NCBI RefSeq assembly: GCF_003641205.1
Contig: NZ_CP032762.1
Coordinates: 4,464,001 to 4,528,000 of the forward strand
Reading direction: 5' to 3'
Length of the DNA: 64,000 bases
Origin: Rhodococcus sp. P1Y
GTDB taxonomy: Bacteria > Actinomycetota > Actinomycetes > Mycobacteriales > Mycobacteriaceae
Shown here: positions 34,261-43,654 of the stretch, piece after piece
Layout: each line of letters starts with the position of its first letter
Position numbering within the stretch: the stretch's first letter is position 1
Notes under the pieces: generated by a model
The model's database searches: none
What the model was told of the DNA's origin: nothing
The model's input: only the letters and a program-made list of their open reading frames with translations
Position numbers and translations under genes: made by a program

Positions 34261-35853
34261 CTAGTTCTGGATCCACAATTCGGCCGGCAGAAGTGAACCG
34301 GATCCGTACTGGTGAATTCCTCCCACGTTCTTGCCCGTCACGACAGCCGGAGCTGCGCGAGTGAAGAAGATTCCCGGGGTGAGCTCGACGATACGATCCT
34401 GTACCACCTGGTACGCGTTCTTGCGTTCGTCATCCGAGCTCGCGAACCGCCCTGCGGCCAGGGCTGCGTCCAGTTCGGGGTCGGACGTACCTGTCACGTT
34501 GCCTCGGGAGTCGGTTTGGAATGCCTGCCACAGTGCATAGTCGGGATGCTGAATGTTCGCGGACGAGATCATCATTTGAAAATCCCGGGACGCGAGCTTC
34601 GACAAACCCGTCGGAAAGTCGACGACGTCTACCTGGGCATCGACGTTCTGGTACGCGCTGAGCTGCGTCTGCATGCTCTCCGCACTCGCCTTGTTCTCCA
34701 CTGTCGAGAACGACGAGTTGGTGAAAGATACGGGCTTTCCTTCTGCAGCCAGTTCGTCGAAGAGCTTTTGCGCCGCTTCGGGGTCGTACTTGGACAGTGC
34801 TGTGTCGGTATGGAACGGGGACCCCTCAGGGAACAGCGTTTCTGGAACTTGACCTGACCCGTTGTAGGTCGCCAGGTTCATCGAATTGAGGTCGATTGCC
34901 ATCGATACTGCTTGACGAGCGCGAATGTCGTCGAACGGGGCGACGCGCGTGTTCATCGCGATGTATTGTCCGCCGCCCATGGGAACGACGTCGGTCGGAT
35001 AACCGGATGCCTCCGCCTTCGCCACGCTGTCCCAATTCGATTCGAGGACGAAATCGGCACCGCCCGACATCAACGTGTTGATGCGCTGATTGGTGTCATT
35101 GGCTGTGCGTACCGAGATGCTGTCGAGGTACGGCCGCGGCGCGTCCCAGTAATCGGGGTTCTTCACCAACTCGATGACGTCTTGGCGAGCCCATGAAACC
35201 AGTGTGAAGGGCCCGGCTCCGATCGGCTTGTCGTTGAACGACTCCGGCGACAAGGCAAGAGCCGCAGGCGACGCGATCCAGTTCATCGAGGAATTGACGA
35301 CTGCCTGACCGTAGTGTGGGTTCGGCGCCACCAGTGTCGCTTCGAGCGTAACCGGATCGACTACGTCGATCGCGGCGATGGTGCCCGCCTGCACGATCGA
35401 CGAAGATCCGAGTGCCGGGTTCGTAAGACGCTCCCAGTTGAACTTCACCGCTTCCGCATCCAGGGGCGTCCCGTCGCTGAAGACGAGATCGGGGCGCAGG
35501 GTCAACGTGAAGGTCGCACCACCGTCGTCCGTCGAGAAGTCCGTGGCCATCTGACCCTCGATCTCGGTTGTCTCCACATCGTTGATGAGCAGATTTCCGT
35601 ACAGCGCGTTACCGAGGAACCCCTGGGTCGTCCATGTGTTGGTCATGGCTGCGGGGTCGAGGGAACGGGGCTCGCTCGCCTGAATCGCTCGCGCTGCGCC
35701 ACCCGCAACAGGGTCCCCTGTCGCACCGGTGGCGGCTGCCGTCTCTCCCGGCGCCGACGTACTGCAACCCGCCAAGACGAGTACGGATGCGCCCAGCAAA
35801 GCAGCAACCGCTGTAGTGAGTCTGTTCTGACGTTGATCATTGTTTCGGGACAC
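34261..35853 (-). CDS. ABC transporter substrate-binding lipoprotein (SBP family 5)
   Basis: 530 residues from GTG at 35853, 6 bp after GAGAGG. The signal peptide ends in the lipobox VLVLAGC, so the protein is a membrane-anchored lipoprotein. The mature part shows the family 5 order with SEPRSLDPAAMTNTWT, TFTLTLRPDLVFSDGTPLDAEAV and the long two-lobe fold. Family members bind peptides, nickel, opines or other amide-containing solutes. With the adjacent amidohydrolase, a small amide-bearing solute is plausible. It lies between the permease and ATPase genes. Confidence 0.9.
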   Translation of the reverse strand: MSRNNDQRQNRLTTAVAALLGASVLVLAGCSTSAPGETAAATGATGDPVAGGAARAIQASEPRSLDPAAMTNTWTTQGFLGNALYGNLLINDVETTEIEGQMATDFSTDDGGATFTLTLRPDLVFSDGTPLDAEAVKFNWERLTNPALGSSSIVQAGTIAAIDVVDPVTLEATLVAPNPHYGQAVVNSSMNWIASPAALALSPESFNDKPIGAGPFTLVSWARQDVIELVKNPDYWDAPRPYLDSISVRTANDTNQRINTLMSGGADFVLESNWDSVAKAEASGYPTDVVPMGGGQYIAMNTRVAPFDDIRARQAVSMAIDLNSMNLATYNGSGQVPETLFPEGSPFHTDTALSKYDPEAAQKLFDELAAEGKPVSFTNSSFSTVENKASAESMQTQLSAYQNVDAQVDVVDFPTGLSKLASRDFQMMISSANIQHPDYALWQAFQTDSRGNVTGTSDPELDAALAAGRFASSDDERKNAYQVVQDRIVELTPGIFFTRAAPAVVTGKNVGGIHQYGSGSLLPAELWIQN

Positions 35854-35921
35854 TGTCGACCTCTCGAGATAAGTAGTGAGCTGCATAGTGATCCACCTCG
35901 ATGTGGACCTGTTCGGCGTTG

Positions 35922-36827
35922 TCAGTCACGCATGCTGCTGTCGAACCGTGACCGCAAATAATCACCGAATTGATTCAGCGCGAAGACAGTGAAAAAGATC
36001 GTTATGGCGGGCACGAACACCATGTGCGGCGACTGCGCTATTGCGTCCTTGCCGTCGTTGATCATTCCTCCCCAGCTTGGCTGAGGCGGTGGGATCCCCA
36101 TCCCCAAGAAGCTGAGAGATCCCTCGGCAACAATCATGGCCGCGATGATGATCGGTAGATAGGAGGCCAGGGGTGCAACGACATTCGGTAGGACTTCTTT
36201 GAACAGAATGCGGCCGTGCCCGGCTCCCATGTTGCGTGCGGCACGTACGAATTCGCGTGCCGACCACGAGATGGTGTTGGCACGGGCCAATCGGATGAAC
36301 GAGGGGATGACGATCAAGCTCAAGCCGAAAAGTATTGTCCGGATACTGGGCGTCAGGATCGATGACAATGCCAGGAGCAGAATCAGTGGCGGGAACGCGA
36401 GCATCGCGTCTGCGAGCAAACTGATGCCCGAATCGGTGGCCTTGCCGAGATAGCCGGCAACCATTCCGATGAGGGATCCGATGAAGAAACCTGCAAGTGC
36501 AGCAACGGTACCCACTACGAGGGAGACACGCGCACCGTACACGACGCGGGACAGCATCGATCGTCCTTGTGAATCGGTACCGAGAAGTAGATCGAGTGAG
36601 CCGAGCTGCGGTCCGAGACGCGGGACGCCGACAGGAATGGCGTAGTTTGCCAGTGGTAGTAGGTTCGCGAACAGCGCCGCGGCAATGATCACCACGAGCC
36701 ATCCGATCGACAGATAGACGAGAAGCGATCGTGTCTTCTTGGGCGGGGGGACGACCGGAGCTATCGGCGTGACTGCTATGACGCCGTCGACCGATTCGGA
36801 TTCCTCTGGCACTGTTGACGTGGTCAT
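35922..36827 (-). CDS. ABC transporter permease (DppC/OppC-like)
   Basis: 301 residues with a cytoplasmic N-terminal tail, a first membrane helix (LLVYLSIGWLVVIIAAALFANLL), the DppC periplasmic LLGTDSQGRSMLSRVVYGARVSL motif by parts, and a transmembrane core. The EAA-type loop EFVRAARNMGAGHGRILFKEVLPN contacts the ATPase. The start overlaps the stop of the other permease gene as ATGA. It forms the import channel with that protein. Confidence 0.9.
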   Translation of the reverse strand: MTTSTVPEESESVDGVIAVTPIAPVVPPPKKTRSLLVYLSIGWLVVIIAAALFANLLPLANYAIPVGVPRLGPQLGSLDLLLGTDSQGRSMLSRVVYGARVSLVVGTVAALAGFFIGSLIGMVAGYLGKATDSGISLLADAMLAFPPLILLLALSSILTPSIRTILFGLSLIVIPSFIRLARANTISWSAREFVRAARNMGAGHGRILFKEVLPNVVAPLASYLPIIIAAMIVAEGSLSFLGMGIPPPQPSWGGMINDGKDAIAQSPHMVFVPAITIFFTVFALNQFGDYLRSRFDSSMRD

Positions 36828-37786
36828 GCGCCGACCGCCTTTCTGACCCGCGGGTCGATCATTCCGTAACTGGTGTCGACAACGGCGTTGATGGCTACGT
36901 AAACCACCGCAATGAAAACCACGACGCCTTGGACCATGATCACGTCACGGGACGTAATCGACAGGGCCACCAATTGTCCGAGACCCGGCAATCCGAACAG
37001 CGTCTCGACCACCACCGTTCCGCCGATCAAGCGGCCGAGGTTGATTCCGGCAACCGTGATCAACGAAAAAGTGGACGGCCTTAGTGCATGCCGGAACATC
37101 ACGTAGGTGCTGCTCATACCCTTGGCGCGTGCCGCCGCAACGTAGTCCTCACGGAGGGTGCCCATGAGATCGGTTCTGAGAAGCCGGTGAAAGGCAGCAA
37201 TTTCGGTCAGAGCGATTGCGATGGCGGGCAACAGAGCACTTCGGAGGTTCTCCATCAACCCGTCGCCCATACGAGACCAACCGGTCACCGGAAAGAGGTT
37301 GATCTGAATAGCGAAGAAGTAGATCAGCACGGGGCCTGCGATGAATGCCGGCACGGAAAGGAAAACCGAGGTCAACGCGTTGATCCCGCGGTCGGTTTTG
37401 CTGCCCGGCATGGAGGCGGAGACGACGCCGAGGAAAATCGCTACCACCAGCGAGATCGTCAGGCCCATGGCAGCCAGTTGCAGTGTCACCGGCAGCCGCT
37501 CGATGATGGCCTCGGTCACCGATTGGTTGGTGAGCGGAGAGGTTCCCAGATCGCCGCGCACGGCGTCTGCGAGCCAATTGCCGTACTGAACCCAGATCGG
37601 GTTGTCCAAACCGAGTTGCGAATTGAGCGCTGCGATGGCGTCGGGAGTCGCGTTGTCACCCAGGATCACCTGAGCCACCGACCCTGGCGCGAGGCTCAGC
37701 AGAGCGACGACCGCCATGGTGACCAGCAGGACCACCACGACACTTCGACCCACGCGTTTCGAGACGTCGGAAATCATGTTTTGCAA
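36824..37786 (-). CDS. ABC transporter permease (DppB/OppB-like), first gene of importer operon
   Basis: 320 residues. The N-terminal helix, the DppB-type periplasmic region (LGLDNPIWVQYGNWLADAVRGDLG) and six membrane segments are visible. The EAA loop reads EDYVAAARAKGMSSTYVMFRHALRPS, and ETLFGLPGLGQLVALSI is the family signature near the end. It leads the five-gene operon DppB-DppC-SBP-DppD-DppF on the minus strand. The promoter should lie in the 440-bp gap upstream. Confidence 0.9.
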   Translation of the reverse strand: MQNMISDVSKRVGRSVVVVLLVTMAVVALLSLAPGSVAQVILGDNATPDAIAALNSQLGLDNPIWVQYGNWLADAVRGDLGTSPLTNQSVTEAIIERLPVTLQLAAMGLTISLVVAIFLGVVSASMPGSKTDRGINALTSVFLSVPAFIAGPVLIYFFAIQINLFPVTGWSRMGDGLMENLRSALLPAIAIALTEIAAFHRLLRTDLMGTLREDYVAAARAKGMSSTYVMFRHALRPSTFSLITVAGINLGRLIGGTVVVETLFGLPGLGQLVALSITSRDVIMVQGVVVFIAVVYVAINAVVDTSYGMIDPRVRKAVGA

Positions 37787-38153
37787 CTTTCGTCGTGCGC
37801 CCGGACTCGATCTGCACGTACAGCTCTGACGCTGATACGCGGGCGAGTGTGTGGACGTTGTGCGCGGTGACGGGCTGTGTCGCCGAACACTCGTTCAAAA
37901 GAATGTGGTCCAGGTCATTAAAGTACAAATTGATGCCGGGCACAACCGCGGAAAGAGAAAGTGATCATCCGAAATCCGCACGTCAACAGCATTATTCGTC
38001 GGCTGCACCATACGAGCGACGGCGGCTGGCGCCCAGCGTCAGGCGAGTGAACCAAATTCCTGGTCCGCTAAACGGTAGCGCACCGACCCGGCCATTCGCG
38101 GCACAATGGCGGAACGAGCAAAAAGTCTCGAAACTACGCGCTGATAATGAAAA
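37787..38153. promoter_or_regulatory. Upstream region of the importer operon
   Basis: About 370 bp without a gene, between the first permease gene and the terminator of the aldehyde dehydrogenase gene. It is less GC-rich than its surroundings near 37890-37940 and probably carries the importer promoter. No clear operator dyad was picked out. Confidence 0.4.
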
Positions 38154-38189
38154 CGGCCCCCCGGTAGGTAAACCACTAACGGGGGGCCG
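38154..38189 (-). terminator. Rho-independent terminator after the aldehyde dehydrogenase gene
   Basis: CGGCCCCCC (38154-38162) pairs perfectly with GGGGGGCCG (38181-38189) around an 18-nt loop. On the minus strand the stem is followed by TTTT. It lies 40 bp after the stop at 38229 and separates that gene from the importer operon. Confidence 0.8.
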
Positions 38190-38228
38190 AGGCATCTGCC
38201 GCGCATCCAGAGGGGACGCGCGATCACA

Positions 38229-39701
38229 TCACACGCTGATACCAATCAGTTTGGTGTCGAGGTACTCACCGATACCGTCAGCAGAGCCCTCGCGCCCCAG
38301 CCCGCTTTCCTTCACACCGCCGAAGGGTGCCGCGGCGGAGGTCGGGTTGATGTCGTTGATACCGACCATTCCGAACCGGAGCTGCTCCGCCACCCGGATT
38401 GCGCGCGAGATATCTCGTGTGTAGATGTACGAGGCCAGTCCATAATCGGTGTCGTTTGCCATCCGAATCACCTCGTCCTCGTCGTCGAACATCGTCACCG
38501 ACGCGATGGGGCCGAACGTCTCTTCGCGGTAGATCTGCATTTCCGAAGTGACGTCGGTCAATACTGTCGGCGCGTAGAAGTGCCCCTCGGCGTAGGGCCC
38601 ATCGGCCAGCCGCGAACCACCGGCAAGCACCTTGGCACCCAGCGATACGGCGTCGTCGACCTGACTTTGCATGCGGCTCATGGAAGGCTCGTCGATGAGC
38701 GGCCCAACCCCGCTGGCCGGGTCGAGGCCGTCGCCGGGGCGGAGCTTGGATGTGCGTGCGACCAATGTTTCGAGGAACTTCTCGGCGATCGAGCGATGCA
38801 CGAAAATGCGGTTCGGACTGATGCACGCCTGCCCGGTGTTGAGGAACTTGACCAACGTCGCGCCCTTCGCCGCATGCTCGGGGTCGGCATCGGCGAAGAC
38901 GATGAACGGGGCGTGGCCGCCCAGTTCGAGTGACACCCGTTTGACAGTCGATGCGGCTTCCCTCGCCAGCAGCTTGCCCACTTCCGTCGAACCCGTGAAG
39001 GTGATCTTCCGAACAGCCTTGCTCGCCAGCACCTCGTCACTGAAGTAACGCGGATTCTGGGTGGTCACCAGGTTGACGACACCAGCAGGTACCCCCGCTT
39101 CCTCGAAAATCCGAAACATGGCGAGCGCCGTCAACGGGGTTTGCTTCGCCGGTTTGAGAACGACGCTGCATCCGGCAGCAAGTGCAGGCGCGACTTTTCG
39201 CGTGATCATCGATATCGGGTAGTTCCACGGCGTGATGGCAGCAACCACGCCTACGGCCTGATGCAACACCACGAAACGCTGATCGGCGCGCGCGGAGGGG
39301 ATGGTCGACCCGTACACGCGCTTGGCTTCTTCTGCGAACCAGATCACGAAGTCGGCTGCGTACTTGACCTCGTTCCGGGACGCCTTCAGAGGCTTCCCCT
39401 GCTCCATCGTCATCAGGGTGGCCAACTCTTCGCTGCGTTCCAGCATCAACCGGTGCGCCGCGTACAGGACTTCTGCTCGCTCGTATGCGGTCCGCGATGA
39501 CCACTGAGGAAAGGCTTCCTCAGCCGCAGCGATGGCCTCACGCACGTCCTCCGGTTGACCGGCCGCTACCGATGCGAGAACGACGCCAGACGCAGGATTG
39601 GTGACGTCCACTGTTTCGCCCGAAGCCGTCGGGCGCCATTTGCCGTTGATATACAACGAGTCTCGCGTCGTCGCGGGGTCTTCGAAAAACGGTAGCGACA
39701 T
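38229..39701 (-). CDS. NAD(P)-dependent aldehyde dehydrogenase (succinate-semialdehyde dehydrogenase-like)
   Basis: 490 residues. The ALDH fold is complete: ITPWNYPISMITRKVAPALAAGC, the NAD motif FTGSTEVGKLLA, general base LELGGHAPFIVF, and the nucleophile NTGQACISPNR. EETFGPIASVTMF and the C-terminal GVKESGLGREGS match GabD-type enzymes best. It would oxidise a semialdehyde to the acid. It is a single gene with its own terminator, and a palindrome lies 22 bp before its start. Confidence 0.88.
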   Translation of the reverse strand: MSLPFFEDPATTRDSLYINGKWRPTASGETVDVTNPASGVVLASVAAGQPEDVREAIAAAEEAFPQWSSRTAYERAEVLYAAHRLMLERSEELATLMTMEQGKPLKASRNEVKYAADFVIWFAEEAKRVYGSTIPSARADQRFVVLHQAVGVVAAITPWNYPISMITRKVAPALAAGCSVVLKPAKQTPLTALAMFRIFEEAGVPAGVVNLVTTQNPRYFSDEVLASKAVRKITFTGSTEVGKLLAREAASTVKRVSLELGGHAPFIVFADADPEHAAKGATLVKFLNTGQACISPNRIFVHRSIAEKFLETLVARTSKLRPGDGLDPASGVGPLIDEPSMSRMQSQVDDAVSLGAKVLAGGSRLADGPYAEGHFYAPTVLTDVTSEMQIYREETFGPIASVTMFDDEDEVIRMANDTDYGLASYIYTRDISRAIRVAEQLRFGMVGINDINPTSAAAPFGGVKESGLGREGSADGIGEYLDTKLIGISV

Positions 39702-39722
39702 ACAAGTCTCCCAAGAAGTTGA

Positions 39723-39738
39723 ACAAGGCGATCCTTGT
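39723..39738. promoter_or_regulatory. Palindrome upstream of the aldehyde dehydrogenase gene
   Basis: ACAAGG, CGAT, CCTTGT form a perfect 6-bp dyad 22 bp upstream of the minus-strand start at 39701. The position suits an operator or a 5' leader hairpin. No regulator can be assigned. Confidence 0.35.
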
Positions 39739-39808
39739 GACCGCCTTCGAAGACTATCGCCCCACTGGATCGTTTTTCAACGAAATGAACACATATTCAC
39801 AAGATTGT

Positions 39809-40984
39809 TCAAGGCTCCACGCCTATCCGTCGAAGGACCTCGCGCGTATCGGCGCCGCTCGCCGACGCCGACATACTCACCGCTCGGTGCCGCGGGGCAG
39901 CCGCCGGTACTAACTGCGCTGGTACCGAATGGCACGACGAATCACCGAGCGTGGACGAGACGGCGTGCGCCATGGAGATGTCCCAGAGCCTGCCACCACG
40001 AGAATTGACGGAGTCGAGGCCGCACAACGCTGCCCACAAACCGGTCAACGGATCCGCGATCGCGTCTCCCGCGAACACCGGTGTTCCGTCTACGTCCTCG
40101 CCGACGAGCCCGCATGCGGCCGCAACGTCGTCGCCGAAGCCGATCCGATTGGAAGACCGCCCATACGCGGTGATCGACAGCCAGGTGCATCCGCGCGCCG
40201 CATGCGCTTGTGCATCGAGGCCGAATCTTTGCAAGGCGCGAGGGCGTGACGCTTCGATGACGATGTCGGCGGAGTCCACGAGTCTGTGTAACCAGCGCCT
40301 CTCGGTCGTGGAGCTCGGATCGAGAACCACCGATTCGTGCCCGCCGTGCAGCAGATCGTAGAAGTGGCGATTACCACCCCGAGCTCCATCCGGACGTTGC
40401 GGTGTCTCCACTTTGATCACGTGTGCGCCAGCAGTATTCAACAGCTGCGCACACAGCGGCCCTGCCCACAACGCGCTGAAATCGACAACCGTCGCCCCCT
40501 CGAGCGACCGCACATCTGTCGGAATCGGAAGCGGCTGGGCGACCTGTGGTTCGACACACCCTCCGGCAATCCCGAGCAAGTCCATCCGCTCCACTATCTC
40601 CGGACTCGACCGAGTGCTCAGCCATGCGGCCACCTCGGTCCACGGATCCTCGCCTACTGCCCGCCCGATCAAGGCACCGAGGAGATTCGCGTCGTCGGGC
40701 CGCGGACACGAAACCACCGCCCATCCTCCCCTGTGCGGCAGAAGACGTGCGTACCCGCCCAACGACTTCCGACCGCGGCGGGTCCAACCGGTGAAGGCCG
40801 CACGTTCGCCCAGCAGCGCAGCACCGTCGAGCCCGTGTTCGAAACCCGGCAGGTGACCCAGTGCCGACGCAGCCCGCCCGGCCCAGGACGCAGCGTCGCC
40901 GCGCGGGACTACGTTGCGTTCAGGTGGGCCGGTGAGGGCGACTATCCCGCTTGCGCCCCAATCATGCTGACGAGACGATTCCAC
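39809..40984 (-). CDS. CaiB/BaiF family (class III) CoA-transferase
   Basis: 391 residues from GTG at 40984. The family signature is clear in the second half: LEGATVVDFSALWAGPLCAQLLNTAGAHVIKVETPQRPDG, with the usual R/D-rich loop and DIVIEASRPRALQRFG. The order is unusual because about 160 residues precede this canonical start of a CaiB domain; they resemble a divergent second half. Class III enzymes move CoA between carboxylic acids. It closes the long oxygenase/dehydrogenase operon and may activate the ring-cleaved acid or accept the acyl-CoA made by the dehydrogenase complex. Confidence 0.82.
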   Translation of the reverse strand: MESSRQHDWGASGIVALTGPPERNVVPRGDAASWAGRAASALGHLPGFEHGLDGAALLGERAAFTGWTRRGRKSLGGYARLLPHRGGWAVVSCPRPDDANLLGALIGRAVGEDPWTEVAAWLSTRSSPEIVERMDLLGIAGGCVEPQVAQPLPIPTDVRSLEGATVVDFSALWAGPLCAQLLNTAGAHVIKVETPQRPDGARGGNRHFYDLLHGGHESVVLDPSSTTERRWLHRLVDSADIVIEASRPRALQRFGLDAQAHAARGCTWLSITAYGRSSNRIGFGDDVAAACGLVGEDVDGTPVFAGDAIADPLTGLWAALCGLDSVNSRGGRLWDISMAHAVSSTLGDSSCHSVPAQLVPAAAPRHRAVSMSASASGADTREVLRRIGVEP

Positions 40985-41032
40985 ATCGGGAGCCTATCGT
41001 CTGCCGCCGCGAGCCCCGCGCCATCTACGACA

Positions 41033-41278
41033 TCACGCAGGTTCTATGCGGCCGATTTCCGCACCCACCGCGTACAGTTCGTCTTCTTCCGCCTCACCGT
41101 GCCGCAGAACTCCGGATGCAGCCGCCTCGATGGAAGATTCGACTTTGTCCGTCGCCACGCTGTAGATGAGGTCACCCTCCGCGACGTTCGCGCCATCGGC
41201 GACGAGCCACTCGACGAAAGTCACCTCTTCGGTGGCCATGGACACCTTGGGGATCAGAACGGACTGGTGTTCAGGCAT
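41033..41278 (-). CDS. Free lipoyl-domain protein (carrier of split E2)
   Basis: 81 residues from ATG at 41278, overlapping the E1-beta stop by 8 bp. The whole protein is one biotinyl/lipoyl domain: SVLIPKVSMATEEVTFVEWLV, then VATDKVESSIEAAASGVL with the lysine to be lipoylated in the DKV motif. No peripheral-subunit-binding or catalytic domain follows. With E1-alpha and E1-beta directly upstream, it is the swinging-arm carrier. The matching catalytic core is encoded separately at 29800-30597. Confidence 0.87.
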   Translation of the reverse strand: MPEHQSVLIPKVSMATEEVTFVEWLVADGANVAEGDLIYSVATDKVESSIEAAASGVLRHGEAEEDELYAVGAEIGRIEPA

Positions 41279-42272
41279 TATCTTGTTTTCCCATCGTGTC
41301 TTTGGCTGCTCTGACAATGTCGTCGACGCTGAGCGTCACCGCTGCTTCGGATGCGCGTGACGGAATCGGTGTGAACTTGGCCCCCACTCGCTGGACCGGT
41401 GCGTTCAGTTCGCCGAACAGTTTGGTCGCAATCTGGGCTGCGATCTCGGCCCCCGGACCTGCAACGACGGTGGCATTGTGCGCGATGACGGCCCTGCGAG
41501 TCCGGCTGACGGACCCGATGACAGCCTCCATGTCCAAGGGCAGCAACGTACGCATGTCGAGGACCTCGGCTTCGATGCCCTCGCTCGCCAGAACCTCGGC
41601 CGCAGCCAACGCCGTCATCATGGCCAGCCCCCACGAGATGATGGTGACGTCCGACCCCTGCCGCTTGACGTCTGCCTTTCCGAGCGGAATGCGAATTCCG
41701 TCGCCTTCCGGTACCTCACCCTTGGCTCCGTACAAGCGCGACGCCTCGATGAAGAGCACGGGGTCGGGGTCTTCGATCGCCGAGAGCAACAGGCCCTTCG
41801 CATCCGCCGGATTGCTCGGATAGACGACCTTCATTCCGGGGACGTGCATGAACCACGCCTCCAGCGACTGCGAATGTGTTCCACCCGAACCGGTTCCGGC
41901 GAAAATGGACGTGCGGATCGTGATCGGACAGGTGGTGCGTCCGCCTGACATGTACCTCGCCTTCGCGGCGTGGTTGACGATCTGATCCATCGCGATGCCG
42001 ATGAAGTCCATGATCATGATTTCGGCGACCGGCTTGTATCCCTCGAAGGCGGCACCGATCGCAGCGCCGATGATGGCAGCCTCGGAGATCGGAGTATTCA
42101 TCACCCGGTCGTTGCCGTACGCGGTCGCCAAACCTCTGGTGACGGCGTTGACGCCCGCGGCTGGGTCTGCGAGATCCTCGCCGAGGAGAAACACCTTGGG
42201 GTCGGTCCGCAGCGACTCGTCCAGGGCCTCGTTGATCGCTTCGCGAATCGAAATCTTTCTGGTCTTACTCAT
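41271..42272 (-). CDS. 2-oxoacid/acetoin dehydrogenase E1 component, beta subunit
   Basis: 333 residues from ATG at 42272. Transketolase-like pyrimidine-binding fold: REAINEALDESLRTDPKVFLLGED, NTPISEAAIIGAAIGAA with the catalytic-type Glu, and the C-terminal domain IEAEVLDMRTLLPLD. It pairs with the E1-alpha protein to decarboxylate a 2-oxoacid or cleave acetoin with thiamine diphosphate. It overlaps both neighbouring genes by 8 bp. Confidence 0.9.
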   Translation of the reverse strand: MSKTRKISIREAINEALDESLRTDPKVFLLGEDLADPAAGVNAVTRGLATAYGNDRVMNTPISEAAIIGAAIGAAFEGYKPVAEIMIMDFIGIAMDQIVNHAAKARYMSGGRTTCPITIRTSIFAGTGSGGTHSQSLEAWFMHVPGMKVVYPSNPADAKGLLLSAIEDPDPVLFIEASRLYGAKGEVPEGDGIRIPLGKADVKRQGSDVTIISWGLAMMTALAAAEVLASEGIEAEVLDMRTLLPLDMEAVIGSVSRTRRAVIAHNATVVAGPGAEIAAQIATKLFGELNAPVQRVGAKFTPIPSRASEAAVTLSVDDIVRAAKDTMGKQDNA

Positions 42273-43260
42273 GCGACACCACCAGTCCATTTGCGTACAC
42301 GTCCGAGGTAATTTCTTCCGTGGTCGGTGGGGCGGCCTTCACGGTCTCCTTGATCGCGGCCTCCACCTCCGCCCCCGCATCCTCGCGAATCTTCTCGATG
42401 TCCGCGTCCGTGAAACCCGCGTCCCGAAGGGTCCGCGGGAAAGTCTCCATCGGATCGAGTGCCTTCTGACGCTTGAGCTGCTCGTCCGGAATGTAGTGCC
42501 CGGTATCTCCGGCATAGTGGCCCTCGAAGCGGAAGGTGACAGCCTCGACCAACGTCGGCCCACCTCCGGCACGTGCCAATTCGACTGCGTCTTTCACAGC
42601 GTTGTACGTGGCCACCGGATCGTTGCCGTCCACCGTTACCCCGGGCATACCGACGCCCTTTGCACGGTCGGCCACACGGTCGATAGCCATGGTCTCTTCC
42701 ACCGGCGTCATCTCGGCATAGAGGTTGTTCTGGCACAGGAATACCACTGGCAGCTTCCAGGTAGCAGCAAGATTCACGCCTTCGTGGAACGAGCCGGTAT
42801 TCGTTGCCCCGTCACCGAAGGACACGACCGTGACGCGATCGCTCCCGTCTTTCTTGGCCGCAAGTGCCAGTCCCACTCCGACGGGTACGCCCGAACCGAC
42901 GATTCCGGTGGTCATCATCACTCCGTGGGCTGGGTCCGCGATATGCATCGTCCCACCCTTGCCTCGGGAAGCGCCGGTGGATGTCCCGAGTACCTCACCG
43001 ATTATCTCGGTCAGCGGCACTCCCTTGGCGACGTGGTCGTGCAATCCACGGTATGTGGTGACGAGTCGGTCGTCCTCGCGCAAGGCGAGCGCAGCTCCGG
43101 CGGACACCGCTTCTTGCCCGCGCGAGGGCCAGATGACGGTGGCGAACTCCCCGCGGCGGATGCCGGCGCGGATGCGCGTATCGAGGCGTTCGGCGAGGCA
43201 CATCGACTTCCACAGCTGCTCGAGCTGCTCCCTCGTCAATTGCTCTGTCAAAGTCGACAT
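42265..43260 (-). CDS. 2-oxoacid/acetoin dehydrogenase E1 component, alpha subunit
   Basis: 331 residues from ATG at 43260; the longer open frame upstream is not coding. The thiamine diphosphate motif runs from GDGATNTGSFHEGVNLAA to VFLCQNN, and SRGKGGTMHIAD and FRFEGHYAGDTGHY are typical of E1-alpha of PDH, BCKDH or acetoin dehydrogenases. The size is closest to acetoin dehydrogenase AcoA. Substrate is open: acetoin, pyruvate or a branched or ring-derived 2-oxoacid. Confidence 0.9.
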   Translation of the reverse strand: MSTLTEQLTREQLEQLWKSMCLAERLDTRIRAGIRRGEFATVIWPSRGQEAVSAGAALALREDDRLVTTYRGLHDHVAKGVPLTEIIGEVLGTSTGASRGKGGTMHIADPAHGVMMTTGIVGSGVPVGVGLALAAKKDGSDRVTVVSFGDGATNTGSFHEGVNLAATWKLPVVFLCQNNLYAEMTPVEETMAIDRVADRAKGVGMPGVTVDGNDPVATYNAVKDAVELARAGGGPTLVEAVTFRFEGHYAGDTGHYIPDEQLKRQKALDPMETFPRTLRDAGFTDADIEKIREDAGAEVEAAIKETVKAAPPTTEEITSDVYANGLVVSHE

Positions 43261-43342
43261 TTCACTGAACTCCAAACTGTAGGCATACTTTCGTTGGCTC
43301 GATGCGCCCACCCGAGGGCTCGACGCGCCAGTGACATTTCCA

Positions 43343-43654
43343 TCAACCCACCGGTCCGTTCTTCGGGACAGCGTTGTGCACCGGTAAGTGTTCCCACAGC
43401 GAATCCGGCCCCGCAGACCGAGAAATACCAGCCTCGCCCCCGGCAGGAATCGGAGTGGGCTCGTCCAGCGACAAGATGGCATGCGCGGGGCAGTCGAGCA
43501 GCGCTCTCTTGACGCCGTTCTGGTCCTCTTCCGCAATGTCGCCTCCCCCAACGAGACTTGGGTATCCCCATTCGTCGAGGGAGAAGGTGTTCGGTGCGTG
43601 AACGGCGCAGGTACCGAATCCATCACACATCGTTCTGTCCAGTTTTATCCTCAT
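43343..43654 (-). CDS. Single-cluster ferredoxin with C-terminal tail
   Basis: 103 residues from ATG at 43654, after AGGAGGTC. The cluster site is CDGFGTC with DCPAHAIL later, that is C-x5-C and C-P, where the central residue is Phe instead of Cys. This matches the [3Fe-4S]-type ferredoxins that serve actinobacterial P450s and oxygenases. A 30-residue Pro/Gly/Ser tail is extra. Its start overlaps the stop of the NuoF-like reductase gene, so the two are likely redox partners. Confidence 0.87.
   Translation of the reverse strand: MRIKLDRTMCDGFGTCAVHAPNTFSLDEWGYPSLVGGGDIAEEDQNGVKRALLDCPAHAILSLDEPTPIPAGGEAGISRSAGPDSLWEHLPVHNAVPKNGPVG

Noticed and set aside
42265..43626. Longer 453-residue E1-alpha
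   Set aside because: The extra N-terminal part is low-complexity Arg/Ser/Pro and overlaps the ferredoxin gene; homologous sequence begins at ATG 43260.
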